A stretch of DNA of 64,000 bases from Clostridia bacterium (lineage in GTDB: Bacteria > Bacillota_A > Clostridia > UBA1212 > UBA1255): the NCBI GenBank assembly GCA_017522515.1, contig JAFWZH010000250.1:62001-126000 (forward strand), in the 5' to 3' direction. The translations under genes were made by a program, and so were the position numbers. The notes below the pieces were generated by a model. The model ran no database searches. It was given only the letters and a program-made list of their open reading frames with translations, and was not told the DNA's origin. Position 1 is the stretch's first letter; every line of letters begins with the position of its first letter. This document shows, piece after piece, positions 17,248-26,489 of the stretch.

Positions 17248-17739
17248 TTATTCTATTATCTTATCAAAAGCAAGTTCAAGTGCCTTTTTAATATCAGAGG
17301 CACACTCCTCGTAATCATCCTCATCACCGCGGTAAGGATCATCAATATCAAGATTACCGTCTAAGCCCTTGTCACCGTATGCCAGCTCATTTAAAGTATA
17401 TGTTTTGCTTACAGTATCAGAAAATGCATCCTCAATTGCCTGCTGATGACTGTCAGACATAGCAATAACCAAATCGCTTTCTTCAAGAAGCTCTCGGTCC
17501 AACTGCTTCGCTCTGTGCTTATCAGAGTCTTCTATACCGTAATTTTCCTCAAGAACTTTAACTGCCGGAGAGCCGGCCTCATCATCTTCTATGGCAAATA
17601 AGCCTGCTGATGAAATCTTATAGTCTCTCTTGTTTAATTTACCCTCTTCATCGGCTTTCTCAAGCATATCTTTTAAAATATACTCTGCCAAAAAGCTTCT
17701 GCATATATTACTCGTGCAGACGAAAAGAATATGTTTCAA
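17248..17739 (-). CDS. Low-molecular-weight protein phosphatase (YwlE/LMW-PTP family)
   Basis: A 163-residue phosphatase. The CX5R P-loop is CTSNICRS with catalytic Cys8 and Arg14; the general-acid loop is DDPYRG near 133-138. Its place after tsaC resembles the Bacillus ywlC-ywlE region, where YwlE is a protein-arginine phosphatase. However, the residue that selects phosphoarginine in YwlE (Thr11) is Ile12 here, as in tyrosine-specific LMW-PTPs, so I lean to phosphotyrosine. The usual Pro after CRS is Phe. The start codon is TTG at 17739, chosen because MKHILFVC is the conserved N-terminus; GAGGTG lies 11 bases upstream. Confidence 0.9.
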   Translation of the reverse strand: MKHILFVCTSNICRSFLAEYILKDMLEKADEEGKLNKRDYKISSAGLFAIEDDEAGSPAVKVLEENYGIEDSDKHRAKQLDRELLEESDLVIAMSDSHQQAIEDAFSDTVSKTYTLNELAYGDKGLDGNLDIDDPYRGDEDDYEECASDIKKALELAFDKIIE

Positions 17740-17796
17740 AATTAAAATAACACCTCATTCTCTAAAACAAATATGATTACTTGCTGTTCCGGGCAC

Positions 17797-18864
17797 TTAC
17801 ACTGTAAAAATATTCCCTCCGGCAGCACGATATAATCTGTTCATAACAGCATCTCCCGTTCCGCCTTTAGGTAGTGCCTCTGCAAAAACCATATTAACGC
17901 CCATGTCATCAAATCTTCTCAGGCAATGGAACAAATTAGATGCCTGCTGCAGACTATCTTGCAGACTGCCTAAAGATAAGACAACAACATTGTCCTCCTT
18001 ATAATAACAAAAGCTTTCGTCAGTTGCAAGAACTCCGCAGGAATATCCTTCGCCTTTTGCCTTTTTTATTTCTGATAATATATGTGATACTACAGCTGAA
18101 GGCTCTCCGTCACATATTTTAACGGTTGCTTTCGGTGCATAATGTCTGTATTTAAGTCCCGGCGAGCGAGGCTTTTCCGTAGCATTATCGTGCGGCTTCA
18201 TCCAATCAAGTTCGTCTGCCGATTCAACGACAGTAGATATTTGCTCCAGCGTTACAGCTCCCGGCCTTAATATGCTCATCTGTTCACCTGCTATGTCGAA
18301 AACTGTCGATTCCACTCCAACTTCGCAATTGCCGCCGTCAATAATAATATCTACTCTACCCATCATGTCTTCTATAACATGTGCGCCTCTTGTGGGGCTT
18401 GGCTTTCCTGACAAATTGGCGCTGGGAGCCGCAATCGGTACTCCGGCGGCTTCAATTAAGGCTTGTGCGATTGGGTGAGACGGAAATCTTATGCCTACCG
18501 TATCGAGTCCGCAAGATACATTGGCAGGTATTGCATCATCTCTGTGGGCAATCAAAGTAAGCGGTCCCGGCCAAAATTTATCTGCCAACTTGTCTAAAAT
18601 ATCTCTTTGTATGCCGTCACAATCTGTAACAAGCTCCAGCATTTTATAATCCGAAATATGTACAATAAGCGGATTGTCTGCAGGTCTTCCCTTCGCTTTG
18701 AAAATATTATTTACTGCATCTGCGTTAAAAGCACTTGCCCCGAGGCCATAGACCGTTTCCGTAGGGAAACAAACCAAACCGCCTTTTCTTATAACCTCAG
18801 CACAATGGGTGATTTTTTCTTTATCGATATTGTTTCTGTCAATTTTTATTATTTCTGTATTCAT
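17797..18864 (-). CDS. tsaC: L-threonylcarbamoyladenylate synthase (Sua5/YwlC type)
   Basis: Makes threonylcarbamoyl-AMP from threonine, bicarbonate and ATP, the first step of tRNA t6A37 synthesis. 355 residues: N-terminal YrdC domain with PTETVYGLG, KGRPADNPL, the SANLSGKPSPT stretch and a RPGAVT motif, then a linker containing SPGLKYRHYAP and a C-terminal Sua5 domain. The start is the ATG at 18864, five bases after the prfA stop; the prfA end (GGATAA) provides a weak ribosome binding site. It is part of ybaB-recR-prfA-tsaC-phosphatase. It is the Sua5-length version, longer than E. coli TsaC. Confidence 0.94.
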   Translation of the reverse strand: MNTEIIKIDRNNIDKEKITHCAEVIRKGGLVCFPTETVYGLGASAFNADAVNNIFKAKGRPADNPLIVHISDYKMLELVTDCDGIQRDILDKLADKFWPGPLTLIAHRDDAIPANVSCGLDTVGIRFPSHPIAQALIEAAGVPIAAPSANLSGKPSPTRGAHVIEDMMGRVDIIIDGGNCEVGVESTVFDIAGEQMSILRPGAVTLEQISTVVESADELDWMKPHDNATEKPRSPGLKYRHYAPKATVKICDGEPSAVVSHILSEIKKAKGEGYSCGVLATDESFCYYKEDNVVVLSLGSLQDSLQQASNLFHCLRRFDDMGVNMVFAEALPKGGTGDAVMNRLYRAAGGNIFTV

Positions 18865-18868
18865 AGCT

Positions 18869-19939
18869 TTATCCGTTTCCCTGCGCAAGCTTTTCTGCTC
18901 TCTCATTTGTAATCAAAGCCTCAACTATTTCATCAATATCTCCGTCAAGAATAGGCTCTAACCTATATAAAGTGAGGTTTATTCTATGGTCGGTCACGCG
19001 ATTTTGAGGATAATTATATGTCCTGATTTTTTCGCTTCTATCCCCTGAGCCTACTTGATTCTTTCTCGTTTCGGCTACTGAATTATCTCTTTCAGCCTTT
19101 TGCATTTCATATAATTTTGAACGAAGCACCTTAAATGCTCTTTCTTTGTTTTTTAGCTGCGAACGTTCATCCTGACACGTAACAACAATTCCTGTAGGCT
19201 TATGGATTAATCGAATGGCAGATTCCGTTTTATTAACGTGCTGTCCGCCTGCTCCGCCCGAGCGGCAAGTTTCTATTTCTACATCGCTTAAATTAAGTTC
19301 TACGTCAACATCCTCTACCTCAGGAAGTACGGCAACCGTTGCCGCCGAAGTGTGTATTCTGCCTCCTGACTCTGTAACAGGAACACGTTGAACTCTGTGG
19401 GCGCCGCTTTCGAATTTCAGTTTGCTATAAGCACCATTACCCACCACCATAAATGTACATTCCTTTATGCCGCCGATTTCCGTCTCGTTAAAGTCGATAA
19501 TTTCAATTCGCCAGCCCATGCGCTCTGCATATTTTGAATACATTCTGAAAAGCACCGCACCGAAAAGCGCCGCTTCTTCTCCTCCTGTGCCGCTTCTTAT
19601 CTCTACAATAACATTCTTGCTGTCATTGGGGTCTTTGGGGATAAGCATTATTTTGAGTTTTTCTTCCAATTGGGAAATTTCTTCTGTTTTGTTATGAAAT
19701 TCCTCTTTTACCAGCTCTCTAAATTCTTCTTCAAGCTGTCCGGAAAGCATTTCTTTTGCCTCTTCCCGTTCTTTTACTGCTTCTTTATACGCTCTGTAGA
19801 CCGTCACAAGTTCTTCTAATTCGGAATGCTCTGTGGCCGTCTTTCTGTAAGCCTGAGAATCACCTAAAACCTCAGGGTCTGTTAGTTTTTGTGTAAGCTC
19901 GTCAAATCTGTATTCGGCTGCTTGTAATTTATCTATCAT
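18869..19939 (-). CDS. prfA: Peptide chain release factor 1
   Basis: Terminates translation at UAA and UAG. 356 residues. The stop-codon reading tripeptide is PVT at 187-189 (RF1 type), and the catalytic GGQ is at 231-233 within [12 protein letters not shown]. The start overlaps the recR stop (ATGA). prmC, which methylates the GGQ glutamine and often follows prfA, is not here; tsaC follows directly. Confidence 0.97.
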   Translation of the reverse strand: MIDKLQAAEYRFDELTQKLTDPEVLGDSQAYRKTATEHSELEELVTVYRAYKEAVKEREEAKEMLSGQLEEEFRELVKEEFHNKTEEISQLEEKLKIMLIPKDPNDSKNVIVEIRSGTGGEEAALFGAVLFRMYSKYAERMGWRIEIIDFNETEIGGIKECTFMVVGNGAYSKLKFESGAHRVQRVPVTESGGRIHTSAATVAVLPEVEDVDVELNLSDVEIETCRSGGAGGQHVNKTESAIRLIHKPTGIVVTCQDERSQLKNKERAFKVLRSKLYEMQKAERDNSVAETRKNQVGSGDRSEKIRTYNYPQNRVTDHRINLTLYRLEPILDGDIDEIVEALITNERAEKLAQGNG

Positions 19940-20532
19940 AGTTCTTTTCTGTTCTCCAAAGCTCTTGCTATTGTAACCTCATCCACATATTCCAAGTCGC
20001 CGCCTACCGGCACACCGTGGGCAATTCGTGTAACCTTAACTCCTAACGGTTTTAACAATCTGGCTATATACATTGCAGTAGCCTCACCTTCCACATTTGG
20101 ATTTGTCGCTACTATTATCTCACTAACGGTATCATCAATTCTTGCCAGAAGCTCTTTAATGCGGATTTCATCAGGCCCTATGCCGTTTATCGGAGATATG
20201 ACGCCATGTAAAACATGATATCTTCCTGCAAAAACCTTTGATCTTTCCATTGCCATAACATCTCTGGGGTCCTCTACAACGCATATTTTCCCGTTGTTGC
20301 GTACCGGATTGCCGCAAATATCGCAGATATCTTTGTCTGACATATTTTGGCAAATTTGACAATATTTAAGCTCCCTTCTGGCAGTTTTTATTGCCTCTGC
20401 AAATTCTTCTGCTTCTTCTTGCGTCCTGCCGAGAATATAAAAAGCCATTCTTTGCGCAGATTTATGTCCTATGCCGGGAAGCTTTTCAAATTGTTCTATT
20501 AACTTTGTAACCGATGCTCCGTATACACTCAT
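19936..20532 (-). CDS. recR: Recombination protein RecR
   Basis: RecFOR-pathway DNA-binding protein for gap repair. 198 residues: a helix-hairpin-helix region with [17 protein letters not shown], a four-cysteine zinc finger (CQIC then CDIC) near 57-72, a Toprim domain starting [13 protein letters not shown], and the C-terminal [12 protein letters not shown] motif. The start is the ATG at 20532, two bases after the ybaB stop, rather than the longer frame that runs back through ybaB. dnaX, the usual upstream partner, is missing from the cluster. Confidence 0.96.
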   Translation of the reverse strand: MSVYGASVTKLIEQFEKLPGIGHKSAQRMAFYILGRTQEEAEEFAEAIKTARRELKYCQICQNMSDKDICDICGNPVRNNGKICVVEDPRDVMAMERSKVFAGRYHVLHGVISPINGIGPDEIRIKELLARIDDTVSEIIVATNPNVEGEATAMYIARLLKPLGVKVTRIAHGVPVGGDLEYVDEVTIARALENRKEL

Positions 20533-20533
20533 T

Positions 20534-20872
20534 TTATATTCCCATTGTATATTTGCCCATAACGGCTTGTGTTTCTTCTTCAATCGCATCAACACACTCA
20601 TTGATTGCTGCCACAATAAGGTCTTGAAGCATTTCAACATCCTCAGGATCTACAACCTCAGGTTTGATTTCAAGTGATTGAAGTTTCTTCTCACCTGTCA
20701 TAGTAACCTTTACTGCACCGCCGCCGGAAGTCGTCTCAAATACTTTTTCGGAAATTGCAGCTTGTTCCTTCTCCATCTCTCTTTGCATTTGTTGTGCTTG
20801 CTGCATAAGACGCTGCATATTATTTCCGCCGCCATTTTTTGCTCCAAATCCGCCTCTGAATCCTTTTGCCAT
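20534..20872 (-). CDS. ybaB: YbaB/EbfC family nucleoid-associated protein
   Basis: A 112-residue DNA-binding protein that forms dimers on the nucleoid. Gly-rich N-terminus, then the [15 protein letters not shown] helix and the conserved [11 protein letters not shown] core. AAAGGA precedes the ATG. First gene of the ybaB-recR-prfA-tsaC-phosphatase run. Promoter-like elements upstream (TAGAAT near 20933) are only partial matches. Confidence 0.94.
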   Translation of the reverse strand: MAKGFRGGFGAKNGGGNNMQRLMQQAQQMQREMEKEQAAISEKVFETTSGGGAVKVTMTGEKKLQSLEIKPEVVDPEDVEMLQDLIVAAINECVDAIEEETQAVMGKYTMGI

Positions 20873-21189
20873 TTTTTCTCAATTCCTTTCGATATATAAT
20901 AATAAACTTAATTGACAAAGTTATACTCATATATTCTACCATAAAGTATTTTATTTTTCATTATAAACTTTTCGTCCCAAACAGCCCCTTAACGGACGAA
21001 AAACCACTTCTACGAGAGGCTTGAGTCGTTGCAAAGCACATTTTCGTCCTAAACAGCCCCAAAGCGGACGAAAAACCACTTCTACGAGAGGCTTGAGTCG
21101 TTGCAAAGCACTTTTTCGTCCCAAACAGCCCCTTAACGGACGAAAATCTGCCGGCGAAAGCCAACTGCACACCACGCTTTATCTTTTTA
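20873..21189. other. Intergenic region without genes, containing tandem repeats
   Basis: The interval between the divergent ybaB and GH123-like genes carries AT-rich sequence upstream of ybaB and the 72-bp repeat array. Open frames across the array on both strands exist only because 72 is a multiple of three; they lack ribosome binding sites and I do not call them genes. Confidence 0.7.
20969..21147. repeat. 72-bp tandem repeat (2.5 copies) with internal inverted repeat
   Basis: Units start at 20969, 21041 and 21113, giving an exact 72-bp period; the third copy stops after about 35 bp. Each unit begins with a hairpin-forming pair (TTTTCGTCC ... GGACGAAAA) around a short loop, followed by a 37-bp linker that is identical in the two full copies. 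Only the loop (TTAA against AAAG) and a few bases vary between copies. Confidence 0.9.
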
Positions 21190-21218
21190 TTGAAAAAAAT
21201 TCCCCGAACCTTTATAAT
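21190..21218 (+). promoter_or_regulatory. Sigma-A promoter of the GH123-like gene
   Basis: TTGAAA (21190-21195) and TATAAT (21213-21218) with a 17-bp spacer, about 44 bp before the ATG. Confidence 0.8.
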
Positions 21219-21261
21219 ACAGGTAAAATTAAATACGAATATTAAGAGGAGAAACAATACC

Positions 21262-22914
21262 ATGATATTAAAAACACTTAACTCTTTAGCAAAAATATAT
21301 GCCGACAGGGAGCTTGATAGAAAATTTATCCAAAACGAAGGTTGTATGTTACAAAACGAAGCCTTTTCTTTTCAAGTTGCTTTTAAATTAGAAGAAAATT
21401 CAGATCCGGCAAAAGCAGCTTTTGGCTTTAGCGTGGATATTCCGGAGGAGCTCAAGCCGTATACAAGAATAAAAGCAATTGACTATGTGCCTTGCGACTA
21501 TACGCTGTACCCGCCTTGCCTTGGGCTAAGCGACCACCCGGAGCAAGGACTTTTTCCGGATATTCTTAGAGATATACCTACTATTTATTGGGCTTCAACC
21601 AATTCATGGCGCGGTGTATACATTACGATTGATGCACAAAATGCCTGTCTCAAACCGGGAATTTATACAATAAAAACAATATTCAAATATAAAGGCGAAT
21701 ACACAAAAGAATTCCGTATAGAGGTACTTGATGCAAAGTTGCCTCCGCAAAGCATACCTGTAACCAATTGGTTTCACACCGACTGTTTATGTAATTATTA
21801 CCATGTAGAATTCGACAGCAAAGAATATTGGCGTATTACGGAAAACTTTGCAAAAACTGCCGTTCATTACGGCATCAACATGTTACTCATGCCTGTATTT
21901 ACACCACCACTCGACACCGGGGTAGGTTACGAAAGAAGAACGATTCAGTTGGTAGATGTTTTTAAGGACGGAGACAAATACAGCTTCGGCTTTAGAAAGC
22001 TTCGCAAATGGGTAAAGATGTGCAAACGTGTCGGTGTTAAATATTATGAAATTTCCCACCTTTTTACACAATGGGGTTGCAAATACTCACCAAAGGTTAT
22101 GGCTACGGAAAATGGCGAATACAAGCGTATTTTCGGTTGGGAAACAAACGGTCACGGAGAAGAGTATCTTGCCTTTTTAGCACAATTTTTACCGGAGCTT
22201 ATAGCGGAGCTAAAAAAACTTGGCATATTTAACAAAAGTTACTTCCATGTATCCGACGAACCGGCAAGCGATATGAAAGACAACTACAGTATTTGCTCAA
22301 AATTCTTGCGCAAATATATTTCTTCTGACAGAATTTTTGATGCTCTTGGCGATATTTCATTCTACCACGAAGGGCTGATTTCATGTCCCGTAGTAGGTCT
22401 CGACCATATTCACACATTTATAGAGGCAAAAGTCCCTACTTTATGGGGTTATTACTGTTGCGGTCATGATCGTACCAGCAATAGATTTTTGGCTTTGCCT
22501 GCAGGGCAAAACAGAATGCTTGGACTGCAGTTATATAAATTTAATATTAAAGGCTTTTTGCAATGGGGCTTTAATTTTTACAATTCCCACATGTCATTAG
22601 AACAAATTGACCCTTATGCTTCATCAACTGCAGGAGGTTGGGTTCCGGGCGGAGATCCCTATGTAGTCTATCCCGGTGCTGACGGAAATGCTGTTATTTC
22701 CATACGTCTTGAGGTGTTTAGGGAAGCTCTTCAAGATATGAGAGCATTAGAAGCTCTTGAGAGCAAATTTGCAGCAAAAGTCGGCAAAAGAAAAGCCCAC
22801 AAAGCAGTTATTGCGGCTCTGGGGCTTGAAGATATGACATTTCTTAAATTTAACAACGACGGCAAATATCTCGTTGAATTAAGAGAAAAAATCAACAGAT
22901 TACTCGTCGAATAA
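21262..22914 (+). CDS. DUF4091/GH123-type glycoside hydrolase-like protein
   Basis: A 550-residue protein with an N-terminal beta-sandwich (about 1-170) and a TIM-barrel region with the GH123 catalytic-domain pattern. The adjacent acid pair expected for substrate-assisted catalysis is Asp332-Glu333 in HVSDEPASD. Other matches include NWFHTDCLC, HLFTQWG, and near the end GFLQWGFNFYNSH and PGADGNAVISIRLE. No signal peptide is visible, so it is probably cytoplasmic. Characterised GH123 enzymes are beta-N-acetylgalactosaminidases, but many relatives have unknown substrates. The start follows AGAGGAG. It is monocistronic with no sugar-transport gene beside it. Confidence 0.82.
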   Translation: MILKTLNSLAKIYADRELDRKFIQNEGCMLQNEAFSFQVAFKLEENSDPAKAAFGFSVDIPEELKPYTRIKAIDYVPCDYTLYPPCLGLSDHPEQGLFPDILRDIPTIYWASTNSWRGVYITIDAQNACLKPGIYTIKTIFKYKGEYTKEFRIEVLDAKLPPQSIPVTNWFHTDCLCNYYHVEFDSKEYWRITENFAKTAVHYGINMLLMPVFTPPLDTGVGYERRTIQLVDVFKDGDKYSFGFRKLRKWVKMCKRVGVKYYEISHLFTQWGCKYSPKVMATENGEYKRIFGWETNGHGEEYLAFLAQFLPELIAELKKLGIFNKSYFHVSDEPASDMKDNYSICSKFLRKYISSDRIFDALGDISFYHEGLISCPVVGLDHIHTFIEAKVPTLWGYYCCGHDRTSNRFLALPAGQNRMLGLQLYKFNIKGFLQWGFNFYNSHMSLEQIDPYASSTAGGWVPGGDPYVVYPGADGNAVISIRLEVFREALQDMRALEALESKFAAKVGKRKAHKAVIAALGLEDMTFLKFNNDGKYLVELREKINRLLVE

Positions 22915-22921
22915 AAAAATA

Positions 22922-24601
22922 TTACTTTTTTCCTTCTTCTGCCCGGATTGCAGCACGGCGAATTTTACCGCTTGTAGTCTTGGGCAGTTCTTTTACAAAT
23001 TCTACTATTCTTGGATATTTATACGGAGCTGTAACCCTCTTTACATGATTTTGCAGCTCTTTTTTTAATTCTTCTGACGGTTCATATCCCTTTGTTAAAA
23101 CAATCGTTGCTTTAACAACTTGTCCCCTTACAGGATCGGGAGCAGCTGTGATAGCGCATTCTAAAACAGAAGGATGCGACATCAAAGCACTTTCAACCTC
23201 AAAAGGTCCTATTCTGTATCCGGAACACTTAATAACATCATCAACACGGCCTATAAACCAAATATGACCGTCCTCATCATACCAAGCATTATCACCCGTG
23301 TGAAAATCTCCGCCGGCATAAAGCTTTTCATTTGCTTTATCGTCATTATAATATCCAATAGTAAGACCAACCGGACGATTTGCCTTTGCATTTTTAATTA
23401 CAATTTCGCCCTCTTCACCTATTTCGCAATCCTTACCATCTTCATTTACTATATGAATATCATAAAGAGCAGAAGGTTTTCCCGTAGAGCCGGGCTTAAT
23501 ATTAAGCCACTCAAAGTTAGCCATAAGTACAGGTGTTTCCGTCTGACCAAAGCCCTCATAAAGCTTGTGTCCTGTTAAGCTTTCCCACTGTTCGAAAACA
23601 GCCGGATTTAATGGTTCTCCCGCCATACAGCAATGATGGATAGAAGATAAGTCGTATTTTGTAACATCTTCTTTAATCATAAATCTGTACATTGTAGCAG
23701 GTGCGCAAAATGTAGTAATTCTATATTTTTCCATGACACTCAGCAACTTATGAGGCTCAAACTTATCCATATCGTAGCCCAGATTTGCAGAACCCGAAAT
23801 CCACTGACCGTAAATTTTTCCCCAAGAAAACTTTGCCCAACCGGAATCCGCAACAGTTAAATGAAGGCCGTTCTCCTCTACTTGTTGCCAATATTTAGCT
23901 GTAAGTATATGTCCTAAGGGATACGACTGAACGTGCTGCACCATTTTAGGCATACCCGTTGTACCGCTTGTGAAGTATATTATCATTAAATCATTTGCTG
24001 ATACGAAATCCTCTCCCTGAGGGCGTTCAAAAATGTCACTTTGCGAGGCATACGCGTCAGTATAATTTATCCACCCGTCTCTTGTTTCTCCGCTTTCCAT
24101 AACAAGAGCTTTAAACTTTAATGTAGGACATTGCTCTAAAGAATTCTCAACATGAGAAATTATATTATCATCCTGAGCACAAATAATCATTTTTGCAGAA
24201 GCCGCGTTAATTCTGTATACTAAGTCCTTTTCTGTAAGCTGAAACGTTGCCGGGATAATTACAACACCCATTTTATGCAGTGCAGTTACTGTAATCCAAT
24301 ATTCCCAACGGCGCTTCATAATAAGTAATACTTTATCACCTTTTTTCAGCCCAATAGATTTAAAGTAATTACACATTTTATTACTGATTTTCTTTACATC
24401 AGTAAAAGTGAATATTCTCTCTTCACCATGGTCGTTGCACCATACGAGAGCGCGCTTTTCCGGCTCTGCTTCTGCCCATGCGTCAACAACATCATATCCG
24501 AAGTTGAAATTCTCCGGTACATTTATTTTAAAATTCGCCTTGAAATCCTCGTATGAATCAAACTTAATACGAGGCAAAAATTTATTTAATATATAATCCA
24601 T
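22922..24601 (-). CDS. AMP-forming acyl-CoA synthetase
   Basis: Activates a carboxylic acid to its CoA thioester with ATP. 559 residues of the ANL superfamily: P-loop-like YFTSGTTGMPK, YEGFGQTE (A5 motif), the TGD and GRVDDVIKCSGYRIGPFEVE hinge, and the C-terminal catalytic lysine in TTSGKIRR. The sequence pattern resembles the ACSM/medium-chain or acetyl-CoA-synthetase-like group; the acid cannot be deduced. GGAGG precedes the ATG. The cupin regulator gene lies 19 bp upstream and very likely forms an operon with it. Confidence 0.9.
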   Translation of the reverse strand: MDYILNKFLPRIKFDSYEDFKANFKINVPENFNFGYDVVDAWAEAEPEKRALVWCNDHGEERIFTFTDVKKISNKMCNYFKSIGLKKGDKVLLIMKRRWEYWITVTALHKMGVVIIPATFQLTEKDLVYRINAASAKMIICAQDDNIISHVENSLEQCPTLKFKALVMESGETRDGWINYTDAYASQSDIFERPQGEDFVSANDLMIIYFTSGTTGMPKMVQHVQSYPLGHILTAKYWQQVEENGLHLTVADSGWAKFSWGKIYGQWISGSANLGYDMDKFEPHKLLSVMEKYRITTFCAPATMYRFMIKEDVTKYDLSSIHHCCMAGEPLNPAVFEQWESLTGHKLYEGFGQTETPVLMANFEWLNIKPGSTGKPSALYDIHIVNEDGKDCEIGEEGEIVIKNAKANRPVGLTIGYYNDDKANEKLYAGGDFHTGDNAWYDEDGHIWFIGRVDDVIKCSGYRIGPFEVESALMSHPSVLECAITAAPDPVRGQVVKATIVLTKGYEPSEELKKELQNHVKRVTAPYKYPRIVEFVKELPKTTSGKIRRAAIRAEEGKK

Positions 24602-24620
24602 TATAAGAAACCTCCGTAAA

Positions 24621-25184
24621 TTACAGTAAAATAACTGTTAAAAATTTAGCATCCTTGCCGCCCATTGCATTTTGAGAATGAGGCGTAGTCGGATCAAAAT
24701 ACAAGCAATCGCCCTCGTTTAATATAAATTCTCTGTTGCCGAAATGAACTTTTACAGTTCCTTCTAAAACATAGTTAAATTCTTGTCCCGTATGAGAAAC
24801 CATTTTGGGCGGTTCTTTTTCTGTTGAAGCATCAACAGTAACCACCATGGGTTCAATTTTTCGACCGATAAATTTATAAGCAATACTCTCAAAATCATAC
24901 CCTTGGTATCTGTCTACAGCAATGCCCTCACCTTTTCTCACAAGAGAGCAATTTGCCAATCTGGGAGATGTACCTGTCAGAAGCTCTGTCATGTCGACTC
25001 GTAAAAAAGACGAAATTTCGTACAGCACGCTCACCGGGAAATCCACCTCTGCATTTTCGTATGATAAAAACTTCTCAACTGTCATGTTGAGCTGCTCTGC
25101 CATTTCCTCCACGCTTACATCCGATATTTCACGAAGCTCTTTTACGCGTGATGCAATTTCCTGGATTTTTGTTGAATTTGCCAT
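24621..25184 (-). CDS. XRE-family transcriptional regulator with cupin domain
   Basis: A 187-residue regulator: N-terminal helix-turn-helix (about 8-65, with VEEMAEQLNMTVEKFLSYEN), then a C-terminal cupin domain (about 110-187) with SHTGQEFNYVLEG and GDCLYFDPTTPHS. The cupin probably senses a small molecule. This gene pair with an AMP-forming acyl-CoA synthetase recurs in Clostridia, so it likely controls that synthetase and itself. The ribosome binding site (AAGGAAGG) is clear. Confidence 0.9.
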   Translation of the reverse strand: MANSTKIQEIASRVKELREISDVSVEEMAEQLNMTVEKFLSYENAEVDFPVSVLYEISSFLRVDMTELLTGTSPRLANCSLVRKGEGIAVDRYQGYDFESIAYKFIGRKIEPMVVTVDASTEKEPPKMVSHTGQEFNYVLEGTVKVHFGNREFILNEGDCLYFDPTTPHSQNAMGGKDAKFLTVILL

Positions 25185-25229
25185 AATAAAAATTCCTTCC
25201 TTCTAATTTGATTCTAATTTCTTGATTCT

Positions 25230-26489
25230 TTATACCTTAATTATATCTGAAAAATCAAAAGTTGCAAAATAATCCTTAGGTGTTTCTGCTCTTCTTATCA
25301 TCTGAACGCTACCATCAGATTTCAAGAGAAGTTCTGCACTTCTAAGCTTACCGTTGTAATTATATCCCATCGCATAGCCGTGTGCACCTGAGTCAAGAAT
25401 TGCAAGTAAATCGCCTATTTCAATCTCCGGCAAACTGCGGTCTATTGCAAACTTATCATTATTCTCACAAAGTCCGCCTGTAACATCATATATTTTTGTA
25501 CAAGGTTCATTTTCTTTTCCCAAAACTACAATATGATGATACGCACCGTAAATAGCAGGTCTCATAAGATTTGCCGCGCAAGCATCTGTTCCTATATAAT
25601 CCTTAAATGTTTTCTTCTCATGCAGTACCCTTGTAACGAGCATTCCGTAGGGGCCTGTAATATATCTTCCAAGTTCAGTTTTTATATCAAGTGATTTGAT
25701 GGGTGACGGCACAATTATTTCGTTATATGCCTTCTCCACTCCGGCGCCTATATAGAAAATATCTGCCGGCTCATCTTCGGGCTTGTACGGAATGCCTATG
25801 CCCCCCGACAAGTTTACGAAGCTGATTTCTGCTCCTGTTTCTTTATTAAGTCTAACCGCTTCACGGAAAAGTTGTGCTGCCAAAGTTGGATAATAATCCT
25901 TTTCTATCATATTGCTGGCAAGAAAAGCATGAATTCCGAAGCGTTTTGCGCCCATTTTCATGAGCTTGCGAATACCTTCTACCATTTGGTCTGGCGTCAT
26001 TCCGTATTTTGCATCACCGGGATTTCCCATTATGCTGTTGCCAACAGAGAAAAATCCTCCCGGATTAAATCTCAAGCAAATTTCCTCAGGGATACCACCG
26101 TGCTTTGCCAAAAAGTCAATATGTGAAAAATCGTCAAGATTTACAATAGCATCAAGTTTTCTGGCATATTCAAAATCTTCTGCAGGAGTAGCATTTGAAG
26201 AGAACATAATCCCTTTGCCGCTAAAGCCCAAGCTTTCTGCAAGCATAAGCTCAGTATAAGATGAGCAATCCACACCGCAGCCTTCTTCCTGCATCATTTT
26301 AATCAAAAACGGATTAGGACATGCTTTTACAGCAAAATACTCTCTGTAACCTTTATTCCAAGAAAATGCTTTTTTTAAATTTCTGATGACAGTTCTTATT
26401 CCATCTTCACTATATATATGAAAGGGAGTAGGATACTCCTTACAAATTTCTTCTGCTTGCTGTTTTGTTATAAACGCATTTTTACTCAT
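25230..26489 (-). CDS. lysA: Diaminopimelate decarboxylase-type PLP enzyme
   Basis: Fold type III PLP decarboxylase, 419 residues. The PLP lysine is in YFAVKACPNP near 50; the phosphate-binding region is LSGGIGIPY; GAHGYAMGYNYNG near the C-terminus fits LysA. The usual CESGD active-site motif from the partner subunit reads CENND, which is unusual, so another meso-DAP- or amino-acid-type substrate is possible. The gene overlaps engB (ATGA) and ends a long run of overlapping genes starting at metA. No lysine riboswitch is seen. Confidence 0.85.
   Translation of the reverse strand: MSKNAFITKQQAEEICKEYPTPFHIYSEDGIRTVIRNLKKAFSWNKGYREYFAVKACPNPFLIKMMQEEGCGVDCSSYTELMLAESLGFSGKGIMFSSNATPAEDFEYARKLDAIVNLDDFSHIDFLAKHGGIPEEICLRFNPGGFFSVGNSIMGNPGDAKYGMTPDQMVEGIRKLMKMGAKRFGIHAFLASNMIEKDYYPTLAAQLFREAVRLNKETGAEISFVNLSGGIGIPYKPEDEPADIFYIGAGVEKAYNEIIVPSPIKSLDIKTELGRYITGPYGMLVTRVLHEKKTFKDYIGTDACAANLMRPAIYGAYHHIVVLGKENEPCTKIYDVTGGLCENNDKFAIDRSLPEIEIGDLLAILDSGAHGYAMGYNYNGKLRSAELLLKSDGSVQMIRRAETPKDYFATFDFSDIIKV
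25240..25267 (-). promoter_or_regulatory. Possible promoter of the regulator/acyl-CoA synthetase unit
   Basis: Minus-strand TTGCAA (25262-25267) and TATAAT (25240-25245), 16-bp spacer, overlapping the end of lysA. Moderate match only. Confidence 0.4.

Noticed and set aside
20969..21147. Possible CRISPR array
   Set aside because: The units are tandem with identical linkers rather than variable spacers, only 2.5 copies are present, and no cas gene is in the window.
20951..21263. Several open frames across the repeat array on both strands encoding repeated LRGCLGRK- or SRRSGFSS-like peptides
   Set aside because: They exist because the 72-bp period keeps the frame open. None has a ribosome binding site, and they overlap each other on both strands.
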